Made by a program: the position numbers and the translations under genes. The notes beneath the pieces are model-generated. The model searched no databases, had not been told where the DNA came from, and saw only the letters and a program-made list of their open reading frames with translations. Below, piece by piece: positions 15,584-23,517 of a stretch of 29,319 bases of DNA (positions are counted from its first letter, which is position 1; each line of letters begins with the position of its first letter). This DNA is from Alistipes sp. CAG:268 (GTDB lineage: Bacteria; Bacteroidota; Bacteroidia; Bacteroidales; Rikenellaceae). Location: positions 22,333 to 51,651 of the forward strand of contig FR891986.1 in assembly GCA_000434235.1 (NCBI GenBank). Reading direction: 5' to 3'.

Positions 15584-16729
15584 ATGAGCGACAACGCATA
15601 CTACGACGGTTACGGTTCGCGCGGCCCGAGGAAGGGGCGCCGGAGAGGGGTGCTGCGGCTGCTCGACGCACTGCTCACGCTCTGCTCGCTGGCGGTGGGG
15701 GCGGTGATGGTCGTCACCTATTTCGTACCCTATGTCAATCCGGGGCGGGTGTGGTTCCTGCCCGTGCTGGGGCTGGCCGCTCCGGCCGTCTACGTGGCGG
15801 CCGTGGTGCTGATGCTCTACTGGGTGATCCGCTGGCGGCGCGTGCAGGCGCTCACGATGCTGGCGGTCGTCTTCATCGGCCTCTTCGACGTGTCGCTCTT
15901 CTGGCGGCCCGAGATCCGGCGCACCTACGGCGAGGTCTCCGACCGCGGGACCTTCGAGTTCATGTCCTACAACGTCCGCGGCTTCTACGGTGAGGATGGC
16001 CAGAGCAGTGTGGACAGCGTCGTGCAGCTGATCGAACGGCTCGATCCCGATATCGTCTGCCTGCAGGAGTTCAACGGCCGTCTGGCAGACCGCTCGGAGT
16101 GTTTCCGTATCCTCTCCGACTCCTATGAGAGCGCCCGTTTCGGGCAGACTTCGGCTCCCGACTCGCTTGTCGGGGCCTCGATGATTATCCTGAGCAAATA
16201 CCGCATCCTGCGCTCGGCTACCGTTCTGTCGCCTCATTCGGCGGTCTGGGCCGACGTGCTGATCGACGACGATACGGTCAGGGTCTTCAACAACCACCTT
16301 CGCTCGACGGCCATCAATGCCGACGACAACGACTTCATCACCTCCCGCATCCTCTCCGATACGGCCCGTGAGGTGAAGATCCGCAGTATCGTGAGCCGCC
16401 TGCGCGAGAACAGCGAGCTTCGGGCCTATCAGGTGGACAGCATTGCTGCGGTGATCGAGGCTACGCGGACTCCGCGGATCGTCTGCGGCGACTTCAACGA
16501 CACCCCCGTGTCGTATGTCTACCGCCGGATGGCTGCCGGACTCGACGATGCCTTCAGCGACTGCGGTTCGGGCTATTCGTATACCTACCGCGGTTTCTTC
16601 AACATGCTGCGCATCGATTTCGTGCTCACCTCGCCCGAGTTCCGGGCCGTGGTCTACGAGGTTCCCGAAGTGACCTTCTCGGACCACCTGCCCGTTGTCG
16701 TGCGTCTGAAACGCACGCCGCGCAAGTAG
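15584..16729 (+). CDS. Membrane-anchored endonuclease/exonuclease/phosphatase-fold protein
   Basis: A 381-aa protein with three N-terminal hydrophobic segments (about residues 22-47, 55-80 and 87-105) and a C-terminal EEP domain, probably on the periplasmic side. EEP enzymes are metal-dependent phosphodiesterases or phosphatases acting on nucleic acids, phosphoinositides or sphingomyelin. Motifs seen: SYNVRGFYG (near 125-133), CLQEFNG (near 156), NNHL, GDFNDTP (near 301) and FSDHLPV (near 365), so the catalytic set looks complete. It starts 5 bases after the rhomboid gene, and a two-way terminator follows. Similar proteins are common in Bacteroidota; the substrate is unknown. Confidence 0.88.
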   Translation: MSDNAYYDGYGSRGPRKGRRRGVLRLLDALLTLCSLAVGAVMVVTYFVPYVNPGRVWFLPVLGLAAPAVYVAAVVLMLYWVIRWRRVQALTMLAVVFIGLFDVSLFWRPEIRRTYGEVSDRGTFEFMSYNVRGFYGEDGQSSVDSVVQLIERLDPDIVCLQEFNGRLADRSECFRILSDSYESARFGQTSAPDSLVGASMIILSKYRILRSATVLSPHSAVWADVLIDDDTVRVFNNHLRSTAINADDNDFITSRILSDTAREVKIRSIVSRLRENSELRAYQVDSIAAVIEATRTPRIVCGDFNDTPVSYVYRRMAAGLDDAFSDCGSGYSYTYRGFFNMLRIDFVLTSPEFRAVVYEVPEVTFSDHLPVVVRLKRTPRK

Positions 16730-16756
16730 GGCGGCGGACCCGAAGTTGTCCCCGAG

Positions 16757-16799
16757 AAAAAAATGTCCGGCAGACCGAGATGGCCTGCCGGACATTTTT
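16757..16799. terminator. Bidirectional intrinsic terminator between the EEP gene and aspA
   Basis: AAAAATGTCCGGCAG (16759-16773) pairs perfectly with CTGCCGGACATTTTT (16785-16799) around an 11-base loop. The outer A/T runs give a U-tail in both directions. It sits between convergent genes. Confidence 0.9.
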
Positions 16800-16817
16800 C
16801 GTTTTCGATCAGTCGCG

Positions 16818-18251
16818 CTACTCCGTGATCTTCTTGCGCGGATGCACCATGTTCTCGGGACGCAGGATCTTGTTGAGCTCCTCCTCGTCCATGAGCTTGT
16901 GCTCGAGCACCAGGTCGTAGATGCCCTTTCCGCTCTGCAGGGCCTCCTTGGCCAACATCGTCGAGGTTTCGTAGCCCAGATAGGGGTTGAGGGCCGTGAC
17001 CAGACCGATGCTGTTGTAGACCATGCGGCGGCACACCTCCGGGTTGGCCGTGATGCCGACGATGCACTTCTCGCGCAGCGTATTCATGGCATTGACCAGC
17101 ATCTCGATGTTCTCGAAGAGCGAGAGGACGATGATCGGCTCCATGACGTTGAGCTCGAGCTGTCCGGCTTCGGAGGCCAGCGTGATGGCCAGGTCGTTGC
17201 CGATGACGCGGAAGGCCACCTGATTGACCACCTCGGGAATGACCGGATTGACCTTTCCGGGCATGATCGACGATCCCGGCTGGCGCGGCGGGAGGTTGAT
17301 CTCGTTGAGTCCGCAGCGCGGGCCCGACGAGAGCAGGCGCAGGTCGTTGCAGATCTTCGACAGTTTCACGGCCAGACGCTTGAGGGCCGACGAGTTCATG
17401 ATGAAGGCACCCGTGTCGCTCGTCGCCTCGATCATGTTGGCGGCTTTGGTCAGGGGCAGGCCCGTGATCTCGCGCAGGTGCTTGGTGCAGAGCTCCGCAT
17501 AGTCCGGGTCGGCGTTGATGCCCGTACCGATGGCCGTGGCACCCATGTTGATCTCGTAGAAGAGCCGCATGTTGGTCTTCAGACGGTCGATCTCCTCGGT
17601 CAGCGTTGCGGCGTAGGCCTCGAACTCCTGCCCGAGGGTCATCGGCACGGCGTCCTGCAGCTGCGTGCGGCCCATCTTGATGATGTCGGCAAACTCCTCG
17701 CCCTTGGCGTGGAATGCGGCGATGAGCTCCTGCAGCGACGTCACGGCGCTGTCGATGCTCCGGGCCAGTGCGATGCGCACGGCCGTCGGGTAGGCGTCGT
17801 TGGTCGATTGCGAGAGATTGACGTGGTTGTTCGGGTGGCAGTAGCTGTATTCGCCCTTGTGGTGGCCGAGCAGTTCGAGCGCCCGGTTGGCAATCACCTC
17901 GTTGGCGTTCATGTTCGTCGATGTGCCGGCGCCTCCCTGTACCATGTCCACGACGAACTGTTCGTTGAACCGGTCTTCACGCAGCTCTTCGCATGCCCGG
18001 GTGATCGCGTCGGCGATCGCCGGATCGAGCAGCCCCAGGTCGCGGTTGGCGGCTGCAGCCCCCTGCTTCACGTCAGCCAGCGCGTGGATCAGGCGCGGAA
18101 AGAAGTTGAGCCGTACGCGGCTGATGTGGAAGTTCTCCACGGCCCGCATGGTCTGAACACCGAAGTAATACTCTTCGGGAATCTCCATTTCTCCGAGCAG
18201 ATCGTGCTCACGGCGCGTTTTGCCCGACAGTTTGATCTCCGTAAAATCCAT
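16818..18251 (-). CDS. aspA: Aspartate ammonia-lyase (aspartase)
   Basis: A cytoplasmic enzyme of the fumarase/aspartase superfamily that converts L-aspartate to fumarate and ammonia. In anaerobic gut Bacteroidota the fumarate can feed respiration. At 477 aa it has the family's usual length. The N-terminus is aspartase-like (REHDLLGEMEIPEEYYFGVQT, then RAVENF), and the signature and mobile catalytic loop GSSIMPGKVNP is at residues 326-336 with Ser327/Ser328. The segment QGGAGTSTNMNANEV, which binds the substrate carboxylate, is also present. A fumarase would instead begin with a different N-terminal motif, so aspartase is preferred. It is transcribed alone, from a TATATTTG box at 18282-18289 to the terminator at 16757-16799. 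Confidence 0.95.
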   Translation of the reverse strand: MDFTEIKLSGKTRREHDLLGEMEIPEEYYFGVQTMRAVENFHISRVRLNFFPRLIHALADVKQGAAAANRDLGLLDPAIADAITRACEELREDRFNEQFVVDMVQGGAGTSTNMNANEVIANRALELLGHHKGEYSYCHPNNHVNLSQSTNDAYPTAVRIALARSIDSAVTSLQELIAAFHAKGEEFADIIKMGRTQLQDAVPMTLGQEFEAYAATLTEEIDRLKTNMRLFYEINMGATAIGTGINADPDYAELCTKHLREITGLPLTKAANMIEATSDTGAFIMNSSALKRLAVKLSKICNDLRLLSSGPRCGLNEINLPPRQPGSSIMPGKVNPVIPEVVNQVAFRVIGNDLAITLASEAGQLELNVMEPIIVLSLFENIEMLVNAMNTLREKCIVGITANPEVCRRMVYNSIGLVTALNPYLGYETSTMLAKEALQSGKGIYDLVLEHKLMDEEELNKILRPENMVHPRKKITE

Positions 18252-18281
18252 AGTTTCGTTAATTTTTTGATGTTCGTCTTA

Positions 18282-18289
18282 CAAATATA
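18282..18289 (-). promoter_or_regulatory. Bacteroidota -7 box for aspA
   Basis: The minus strand reads TATATTTG, an exact TAnnTTTG match 30 bases upstream of the aspA ATG. No clear -33 TTTG is visible at the usual distance. Confidence 0.55.
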
Positions 18290-18304
18290 GCATTTTTCCC
18301 GAGA

Positions 18305-18335
18305 TTTGGTTATAGAAAAAAACTTTCTATCTTTG
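18305..18335 (+). promoter_or_regulatory. Complete Bacteroidota promoter for the YhcH-family gene
   Basis: TTTG at 18305-18308 and TATCTTTG at 18328-18335 are separated by 19 bases, the consensus spacing for the primary sigma factor of this phylum. Transcription should start near 18342, giving a leader of about 60 bases. It is divergent from the aspA box at 18282-18289. Confidence 0.85.
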
Positions 18336-18403
18336 TATTTGCATTCCCCGGCGACGATTCCGGGGCGTGCGACGTTGCAAAACAGAAAACAGTTCAAAAA
18401 ACC

Positions 18404-18853
18404 ATGATTTTCGATTCTCTGAAGAACAGCGGACTCTACTGTTCGCTTCATCCGCGTCTTGCGCGGGCGTTCGAGCTGATCGGCTCGACCGACTGGACGG
18501 CTGTCGAGCCGGGCATCCACGAACTCGACGGCCGCGACATCTACGTGAACGTGATGGATGTCGATCTGAAGCGCAAGCCGGATGCCAAGCTGGAGGTCCA
18601 CAACGAGTACATCGACATCCAGGTGCTCATCTCCGGACGCGAGGAGTCGTTCGGGTGGAGCGAGCGCCGGAACCTGCGTAAGCCCCTTGCCGAGTTCGAT
18701 GCCGGAAACGACATCCAGCTCTTCGACGACGAGCCTCAGACCTACTATACGGTGCGTCCGGGGCAGTTTACGATGCTTCTGCCCGAGGACGGGCATGCCC
18801 CGATGGTGGGCGAGGGCCACATCCGCAAGATCATCGTCAAGGTGCGCCGCTGA
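18404..18853 (+). CDS. YhcH/YjgK/YiaL family protein (DUF386)
   Basis: A 149-aa cupin-like protein. Family members are linked to sugar metabolism: NanQ/YhcH acts on sialic acid anomers, and YiaL lies in a pentose operon. Seen: the conserved EVHNEYIDIQ block (residues 64-73) with His66 and Glu68, and His131 in PEDGHAPM, which together form the metal site of the family. No sugar operon is adjacent, so the substrate is open. The start codon is preceded by an A-rich stretch (AACAGTTCAAAAAACC) and no Shine-Dalgarno, normal for Bacteroidota. It has its own promoter (18305-18335) and terminator (18877-18902), so it is a single-gene unit. Confidence 0.9.
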   Translation: MIFDSLKNSGLYCSLHPRLARAFELIGSTDWTAVEPGIHELDGRDIYVNVMDVDLKRKPDAKLEVHNEYIDIQVLISGREESFGWSERRNLRKPLAEFDAGNDIQLFDDEPQTYYTVRPGQFTMLLPEDGHAPMVGEGHIRKIIVKVRR

Positions 18854-18876
18854 TCCGGGCCTCCGCAAGGTCTCTG

Positions 18877-18902
18877 AAAGCCGGGATTTTCCCGGCTTTT
18901 TT
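18877..18902 (+). terminator. Intrinsic terminator after the YhcH-family gene
   Basis: AAAGCCGGGA (18877-18886) and TCCCGGCTTT (18890-18899) form a 10-bp stem with a 3-base loop, followed by further T residues. Confidence 0.88.
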
Positions 18903-18966
18903 CGGTTTCTTCAGGACAATAATTCCGCCAGTCCTGCGTTTCGTTTCCAACCAAAATCTCAAATCG

Positions 18967-19527
18967 ATGAAACGATTCTTCATCCTCTGTTTTGTCTTGG
19001 GGAACCTCGCCCTGCCGCTTTGTGCACAGCTGCCTGAGCGACCCGTTGCTTCCGGCCTGGAACTTGAGGCGGTCGGCCCGGGTGATCCCTCCGCCTTGGC
19101 GATGCGCGAGTCGCAGCGGCTGCAACAGGCTCTCGGACTCAATGACAAACAAACCCGTAAGGTCTACAAACTTTTTTATGCACATTTCAAGGCGCAGATG
19201 CCACAGACCGGAAGGTTCGGCGCTCCTCGAGGTATGGGCGGCGGCCCGGGTATGGAACCCGGCATGGGCCCGGTCGGTCCCGGCAGGATGGTCGGACATC
19301 CCGGAGCTCCCGATGGAATCGAACGTGGCGGACATCCGCAGTTTGCCGGAGCAAAGGATGCCGCGAAGGAGCGTGAGGCATGGCGCCAGACGCAGGAGAA
19401 AAAGTTCCGCAAGATCTTTACTGAGACTCAGTTTGCGGCCTGGAAAAAGTTGGAAACACTTCCGGCTGCGCCGCATCGCAGAACTTCGGAAGACCCGGTT
19501 CGCCCCGGAGAAGGCTCGGCAGAGTGA
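18967..19527 (+). CDS. Secreted Met/Gly/Pro-rich protein with Spy/CpxP-like helices, function unknown
   Basis: A 186-aa protein with a clear signal peptide (MKRFFILCFVLGNLALPLCA, cut probably after residue 20). The mature part has a helix LQQALGLNDKQTRKVYKLF (about residues 52-70) and a second one, KKFRKIFTETQFAAWKKLE (about 140-158). Both recall the LTxxQ-type helices of the Spy/CpxP group of periplasmic stress chaperones. Between them, about residues 84-120, lies a low-complexity Gly/Met/Pro stretch with repeated GMGGGPGMEPGMGP-like units. It starts about 65 bases after the previous terminator and ends inside a strong terminator, so it is a single-gene unit. The Spy link is inferred from pattern only. 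Confidence 0.7.
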   Translation: MKRFFILCFVLGNLALPLCAQLPERPVASGLELEAVGPGDPSALAMRESQRLQQALGLNDKQTRKVYKLFYAHFKAQMPQTGRFGAPRGMGGGPGMEPGMGPVGPGRMVGHPGAPDGIERGGHPQFAGAKDAAKEREAWRQTQEKKFRKIFTETQFAAWKKLETLPAAPHRRTSEDPVRPGEGSAE

Positions 19528-19562
19528 AAAACTCGGGATCCAAACAAGATCCCGAGTTTTTT
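19527..19562. terminator. Bidirectional intrinsic terminator between convergent genes
   Basis: AAAAACTCGGGATC (19527-19540) pairs with GATCCCGAGTTTTT (19548-19561) around a 7-base loop. A/T runs on both sides serve both the Met/Gly-rich gene and the leftward transporter gene. Confidence 0.88.
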
Positions 19563-19587
19563 GTCCCCGGAGGCGGAGTGCGGGTTG

Positions 19588-20772
19588 TCAGGCCGCAACG
19601 GCCGAGCGTTGGGGACGGCGCAGGATGAAACGGATGCTGCCCCACGAACAGAGGGCGCAGACGACGAAGACCGTTCCCGTCGAGAGGAGCGTGTCACCCA
19701 GGCCGACCAGCGGCGAGACGATGCCGCCGAAGGCGAATCCCAAGGCGCCGAGCAGTGCCGAGGCCGTGCCGGCGTGTTCGCGTGTGCAGTCCATGGCCAG
19801 TGTGGTGGAGGTGGTGAAGGTCAGCCCCATGCAGAAAAGCAGGGCGAAAAGCAGCGCTTCGTAGATCCAGAAACTGCAGCCCGAGGCCAGTGCGGCGGCT
19901 TCGGCTATGGCGAAGACGATCATGCCGATGCATCCGGTCAGCGTGCCCTGTTCCGGACGGCGGAAGCGCACCGCTGCCGCTGCCGCCACCCCGATCGCCA
20001 CGGCATTGGCGGCGAAGCAGAGGCTGAAGCCGAAGGCCGAGAATCCGTAGTGCTCCTGCGTGATGAAGGGCGAGGAGGCGATGTAGGCGAACAGCACGCC
20101 TTGTGCGAAGCCGAACTGGAGCACGTAGCCTACGAACCGGCGGTTGCGGAGCACGCTGCCAAAGCCGTGGAGAATGTCGTGCCAGGCCACGGAGCTGCGG
20201 CGTTCGGCGGGGAGGGTCTCGCGGTAGCGCCAGCTTCCGGCAAGCAGGACGAGGCCCAGGATCAGCAGGATGCAGAAGATGCCCTGCCACCCGATTCGGT
20301 CGGTCAGGGCTCCGCCGATGATCGGGGCCGTGACGGGTGCCACGCCGTTGATTGCGCCGATCACGGCCAGCATGCGCCCCAGTTCGGCCCCCGAGAACTT
20401 GTCGGTGGCTACCGAACGCGAGATGACGATGCCGCCCGATGCGGCCACCCCCTGGATGAACCGCATGGTGACGAACTGTTCGATGCTGTGCGCCGCGATG
20501 CAGAGTACGGTCGATACCAGGAAGAGCGCCATGGCTGCGAGCAGCGGCCTGCGGCGGCCGTATTTGTCGCTCAACGGGCCGAAGAAGAGCTGTCCGACGG
20601 CCAGTCCGATCATGCTGGTCGTCAGTCCCATCTGGACCATCGACGACGAAGTGGCGAAGAATCCCGCCATCGAAGGGAGCGTCGGCAGGTACATGTCCGT
20701 GACGAAGGGGCCGAAGGCCGTGAGCATGCCCAGCAGGATCAGCAGAAAGAGTCGCGAATTGTCGTGTTGCAT
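19588..20772 (-). CDS. Bcr/CflA-type multidrug efflux MFS transporter
   Basis: An inner-membrane drug:proton antiporter of the major facilitator superfamily, 394 aa with about 12 hydrophobic segments. The start MQHDNSRLFLL at 20772 is followed by GMLTAFGPFVTDMYLPTLP, typical of Bcr/CflA exporters, which begin helix 1 with an acidic residue in a D-M-Y-L-P motif. MFS motif A is present between helices 2 and 3 (GPLSDKYGRRRPLL), and the motif C-like region reads GAINGVAPVTAPIIGG. The frame continues upstream into ugdH antisense sequence, but that part is a reading-frame shadow. A TACATTTG box lies 26 bases before the ATG. Substrate drugs cannot be inferred. Confidence 0.92.
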   Translation of the reverse strand: MQHDNSRLFLLILLGMLTAFGPFVTDMYLPTLPSMAGFFATSSSMVQMGLTTSMIGLAVGQLFFGPLSDKYGRRRPLLAAMALFLVSTVLCIAAHSIEQFVTMRFIQGVAASGGIVISRSVATDKFSGAELGRMLAVIGAINGVAPVTAPIIGGALTDRIGWQGIFCILLILGLVLLAGSWRYRETLPAERRSSVAWHDILHGFGSVLRNRRFVGYVLQFGFAQGVLFAYIASSPFITQEHYGFSAFGFSLCFAANAVAIGVAAAAAVRFRRPEQGTLTGCIGMIVFAIAEAAALASGCSFWIYEALLFALLFCMGLTFTTSTTLAMDCTREHAGTASALLGALGFAFGGIVSPLVGLGDTLLSTGTVFVVCALCSWGSIRFILRRPQRSAVAA

Positions 20773-20797
20773 GTGTCTTATCCGTTTTTGAACGTTG

Positions 20798-20805
20798 CAA
20801 ATGTA
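20798..20805 (-). promoter_or_regulatory. Bacteroidota -7 box for the MFS transporter
   Basis: The minus strand reads TACATTTG, an exact TAnnTTTG match 25 bases upstream of the start codon. No clear -33 TTTG is seen. Confidence 0.5.
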
Positions 20806-20854
20806 CTCCGGATTTTCCGCCTTTGATTGGTCATTTGCGACAGCAGATCGTTCA

Positions 20855-20904
20855 TTTTCGGCTGTTGAATAGCCGAAAAATCCCGAAGTCACCGACTTCG
20901 GGAT
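20855..20904 (-). terminator. ugdH terminator with a second stacked hairpin
   Basis: On the minus strand, ATCCCGAAGTC and GACTTCGGGAT (20904-20894 and 20890-20880) form an 11-bp stem with a 3-base loop, followed by TTTTT. The T-run is also the first arm of a second hairpin (TTTTCGGCT/AGCCGAAAA, 20855-20879, loop 7). Confidence 0.8.
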
Positions 20905-20987
20905 GAATCTTTGCAGGGCCTGCGACCCTTGTCGCCCTGTTTTTCGTGCGAAGTTCCGCGTCTTTCGACTCTGCCTTCTGCGACCGT

Positions 20988-22304
20988 TTACTTGCCGATG
21001 CCCCGGTAGCGGAACCCGGCCGCCAGCACCTCCTGCTTGTCGAAGATGTTGCGCCCGTCGATGATTGCGTCTCCGCGCATCGTCTGGCGCAGGCGCGGCC
21101 AGTCGGGCATGCGGAACTCCTTCCATTCGGTCAGGAGCACCACGGCATCGGCCCCTTCGGCCGCCTCGTACATCGTGCGGGCGCAGGTCACTCCCTGGCC
21201 GGGCAGCATGCGGCGGCACTCCTCCATCGCTGCGGGGTCGTAGACCGTGACCTCGGCTCCGGCCTCGAGCAGACGGCCGATGACCACCAGCGACGTTGCC
21301 TTGCGCATGTCGTCGGTCTCGGGCTTGAAGGCCAATCCCCAGATGGCGATGCGGCGGCCGCGCAGGTCGCCCAGCAGCTCGGCGAGTTTCCGCACGGGCA
21401 CCACCTTCTGCGCCTCGTTCACCCGCTCGACAGCCTCGATGACCTGCATCGTGTAACCGTGTTCGCGGCCCGTGTGGGCCAGGGCCTGTACGTCCTTCGG
21501 GAAGCACGAGCCCCCGTATCCGCACCCGGGGTAGAGGAACTTGTTGCCGATGCGGACGTCCGAGCCGATCCCCTTGCGGACCATCTCGACGTCGGCGCCC
21601 ACCAGGTCGCAGAGGTTGGCAATGTCGTTCATGAAGGAGATGCGGGTGGCCAGCATGGCGTTGGCGGCGTATTTGGTCATCTCGGCCGATGCGATGTCCA
21701 TGAACATCACCCGGAAGTTGTTGATCAGGAAGGGGCGGTAGAGCCGGGCCATGAGCTGGCGGGCCCGTTCGCTGTCGGTCCCGACCACCACGCGGTCGGG
21801 CGACATGAAGTCCTTGATGGCCGAGCCCTCCTTGAGGAATTCGGGGTTGGCGGCCACGTCGAACGGGATGTCGGCCCCGCGGCTGCGGAGCTCTCCGGAG
21901 ACGATCTCGCGCACCCGGCGCGCCGTACCTACGGGCACCGTGCTCTTCGTTACGAGCAGCGTGTAGCGGCTGATGTGGCGGCCGAACGTGCGGGCTACCT
22001 CCTCGACATGGCGCAGATCGGCCGCCCCATCCTCGCCGGGCGGGGTTCCGACGGCCGTGAAGACCACCTCCACGCGGTCCAGGCAGGCGGCCAGGTCGGT
22101 GGTGAAGTGCAGCCGTCCGGCGTCGAAATTCCGCCGCACGAGCTCCTCCAGCCCCGGTTCGTATATCGGAATCCGGCCTGCGTTCAGCGCCTCGATCTTC
22201 GCCCGGTCCGTATCCACGCACGTGATGTCGAGTCCCATCTCCGCAAAGCAGGCACCCGATACCAGCCCCACGTAGCCCGTTCCGACGATTGCGATCTTCA
22301 TCAT
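20988..22304 (-). CDS. ugd: UDP-glucose 6-dehydrogenase
   Basis: A cytoplasmic NAD-dependent enzyme that oxidises UDP-glucose twice to UDP-glucuronate, a precursor for capsule or other surface polysaccharides. The 438-aa length fits. Seen: the Rossmann start MKIAIVGTGYVGLVSGACFA, the YEPGLEELV segment, a central dimer helix region, and the catalytic cysteine (residue 267 counting from the first Met) in GYGGSCFPKD. The C-terminal UDP-binding part has the GLAFKPETDDMR segment. Two consecutive ATGs (22304 and 22301) are possible starts. The gene lies 16 bases downstream of the flavodiiron gene in the same direction, so they are probably co-transcribed, and a strong terminator follows. Confidence 0.95.
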   Translation of the reverse strand: MMKIAIVGTGYVGLVSGACFAEMGLDITCVDTDRAKIEALNAGRIPIYEPGLEELVRRNFDAGRLHFTTDLAACLDRVEVVFTAVGTPPGEDGAADLRHVEEVARTFGRHISRYTLLVTKSTVPVGTARRVREIVSGELRSRGADIPFDVAANPEFLKEGSAIKDFMSPDRVVVGTDSERARQLMARLYRPFLINNFRVMFMDIASAEMTKYAANAMLATRISFMNDIANLCDLVGADVEMVRKGIGSDVRIGNKFLYPGCGYGGSCFPKDVQALAHTGREHGYTMQVIEAVERVNEAQKVVPVRKLAELLGDLRGRRIAIWGLAFKPETDDMRKATSLVVIGRLLEAGAEVTVYDPAAMEECRRMLPGQGVTCARTMYEAAEGADAVVLLTEWKEFRMPDWPRLRQTMRGDAIIDGRNIFDKQEVLAAGFRYRGIGK

Positions 22305-22320
22305 GGCTGCCGGCGGTTTG

Positions 22321-23517
22321 TCAGACGTTGCCGTTCATGGCGGCGGCTACGGCCTCGGCCAGCTGGCGGCAAGGCTCGCCGTTGGCTGTCGAGTAGCCCT
22401 GTTTCATCTCCACGGGCGGGCATACCGGCTCCCATTTCACGCGCTCGGTGAACTCCTTCATGCGGCGCACGGCGGCTCCCGCCCAGGTGAACGAACCGAA
22501 ATAGGCGAAGCGCCGCTGCGGGATGCAGCGTGCCTCGATGCGGCGCAGCAGCTGCTCGACGGGCGGGAAGAGCTCGCCGTTGTAGGTCGGGCTGCCGACG
22601 ATGAGCGTGTCGTAGCGGAAGACATCGCGCAGCACCACCGACGGATCGGCATACGAGAGGTTGTAGACCCGGATCTGCCGGATACCCTGCTCGGCCAGCT
22701 CGCGCGCGATGCGCTCGGCCATCTGCTCCGTGTTGCCGTACATCGAGCCGTAGGCGATCACGGCGCCCGGCTCCCCTTCGTAGCGGCTCATCCGGTCGTA
22801 GAGTGCTACCACCTCGCCGATACGCTCCTGCCATACGGGGCCGTGCGTCGGGCAGATCGTGCGGATCTCAAGCCCTCCGACCTTCTGCAGGGCCTTCTGT
22901 ACCGGGGCCCCGTATTTGCCGACGATGCAGGCGTAGTAGCGCCGCATCTCGTCCCAGTAGCGGTCCACCTCGACCTCCGAGTCGGTGATGCCCCCGTCGA
23001 GCGCCCCGAACGTGCCGAAGGCGTCGCCCGAGAAGATTACCCCTTCGGCGGCATACCACGTGACCATCGTCTCGGGCCAGTGGACCATCGGAATCAGGTG
23101 GAACGTGAGGAGCTTTCCGGCCCCCAGGTCGAGCGTGTCGCCCTCCTTGACCTCGAGCGTACCGGCATCGATGCCGTAGTATCCGCCGATCATCTGGAGC
23201 GTCTTGGCGTTTCCGACGATCTTCAGGTCCGGGTAGCGCAGGCGCAGGGCTGCGATCGATGACGAGTGGTCGGGTTCCATATGGTTTACGACGAGGTAGT
23301 CGATCTTGCGGTCGCCGATCACCTCGCGGATGTTCTCGAACAGGCGGCTGCCGAACGACTCCTCGACGGTGTCGATCAGGGCGACCTGCTCGCCGACTAC
23401 CAGGTAGGAGTTGTACGAAACGCCGATCGGGAGGGGCCAGAGGCCTTCGAAACGGGTCGTCGTGCGGTCATTGACGCCGACATAGTGGATGCCGGGCCGG
23501 ATTTCAGTAATAGCCAT
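22321..23517 (-). CDS. Flavodiiron protein (A-type flavoprotein, O2/NO reductase)
   Basis: Flavodiiron proteins detoxify oxygen or nitric oxide in anaerobes, reducing O2 to water or NO to N2O. The ATG at 23517 gives 398 aa, the family size, and starts at the conserved MAITEIRPGIHYVG; the upstream extension to 23634 is unlike the family. The N-terminal metallo-beta-lactamase-like domain has a full set of iron ligands: His79, Glu81 and Asp83 in HMEPDH, His146 in VHWPE, Asp165 in SGDAFG and His225 in PTHGP. The C-terminal flavodoxin domain starts near residue 252 with the FMN loop YGSMYGNTEQMAE. No rubredoxin domain is fused, so an external electron donor is needed. It lies directly upstream of ugd. 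Confidence 0.95.
   Translation of the reverse strand: MAITEIRPGIHYVGVNDRTTTRFEGLWPLPIGVSYNSYLVVGEQVALIDTVEESFGSRLFENIREVIGDRKIDYLVVNHMEPDHSSSIAALRLRYPDLKIVGNAKTLQMIGGYYGIDAGTLEVKEGDTLDLGAGKLLTFHLIPMVHWPETMVTWYAAEGVIFSGDAFGTFGALDGGITDSEVEVDRYWDEMRRYYACIVGKYGAPVQKALQKVGGLEIRTICPTHGPVWQERIGEVVALYDRMSRYEGEPGAVIAYGSMYGNTEQMAERIARELAEQGIRQIRVYNLSYADPSVVLRDVFRYDTLIVGSPTYNGELFPPVEQLLRRIEARCIPQRRFAYFGSFTWAGAAVRRMKEFTERVKWEPVCPPVEMKQGYSTANGEPCRQLAEAVAAAMNGNV

Noticed and set aside
19588..22221. An 877-codon minus-strand frame that looks like a fusion ending in an MFS transporter
   Set aside because: Its first half is an off-frame shadow of ugd. The transporter starts at 20772 with its own promoter box and a terminator upstream of it.
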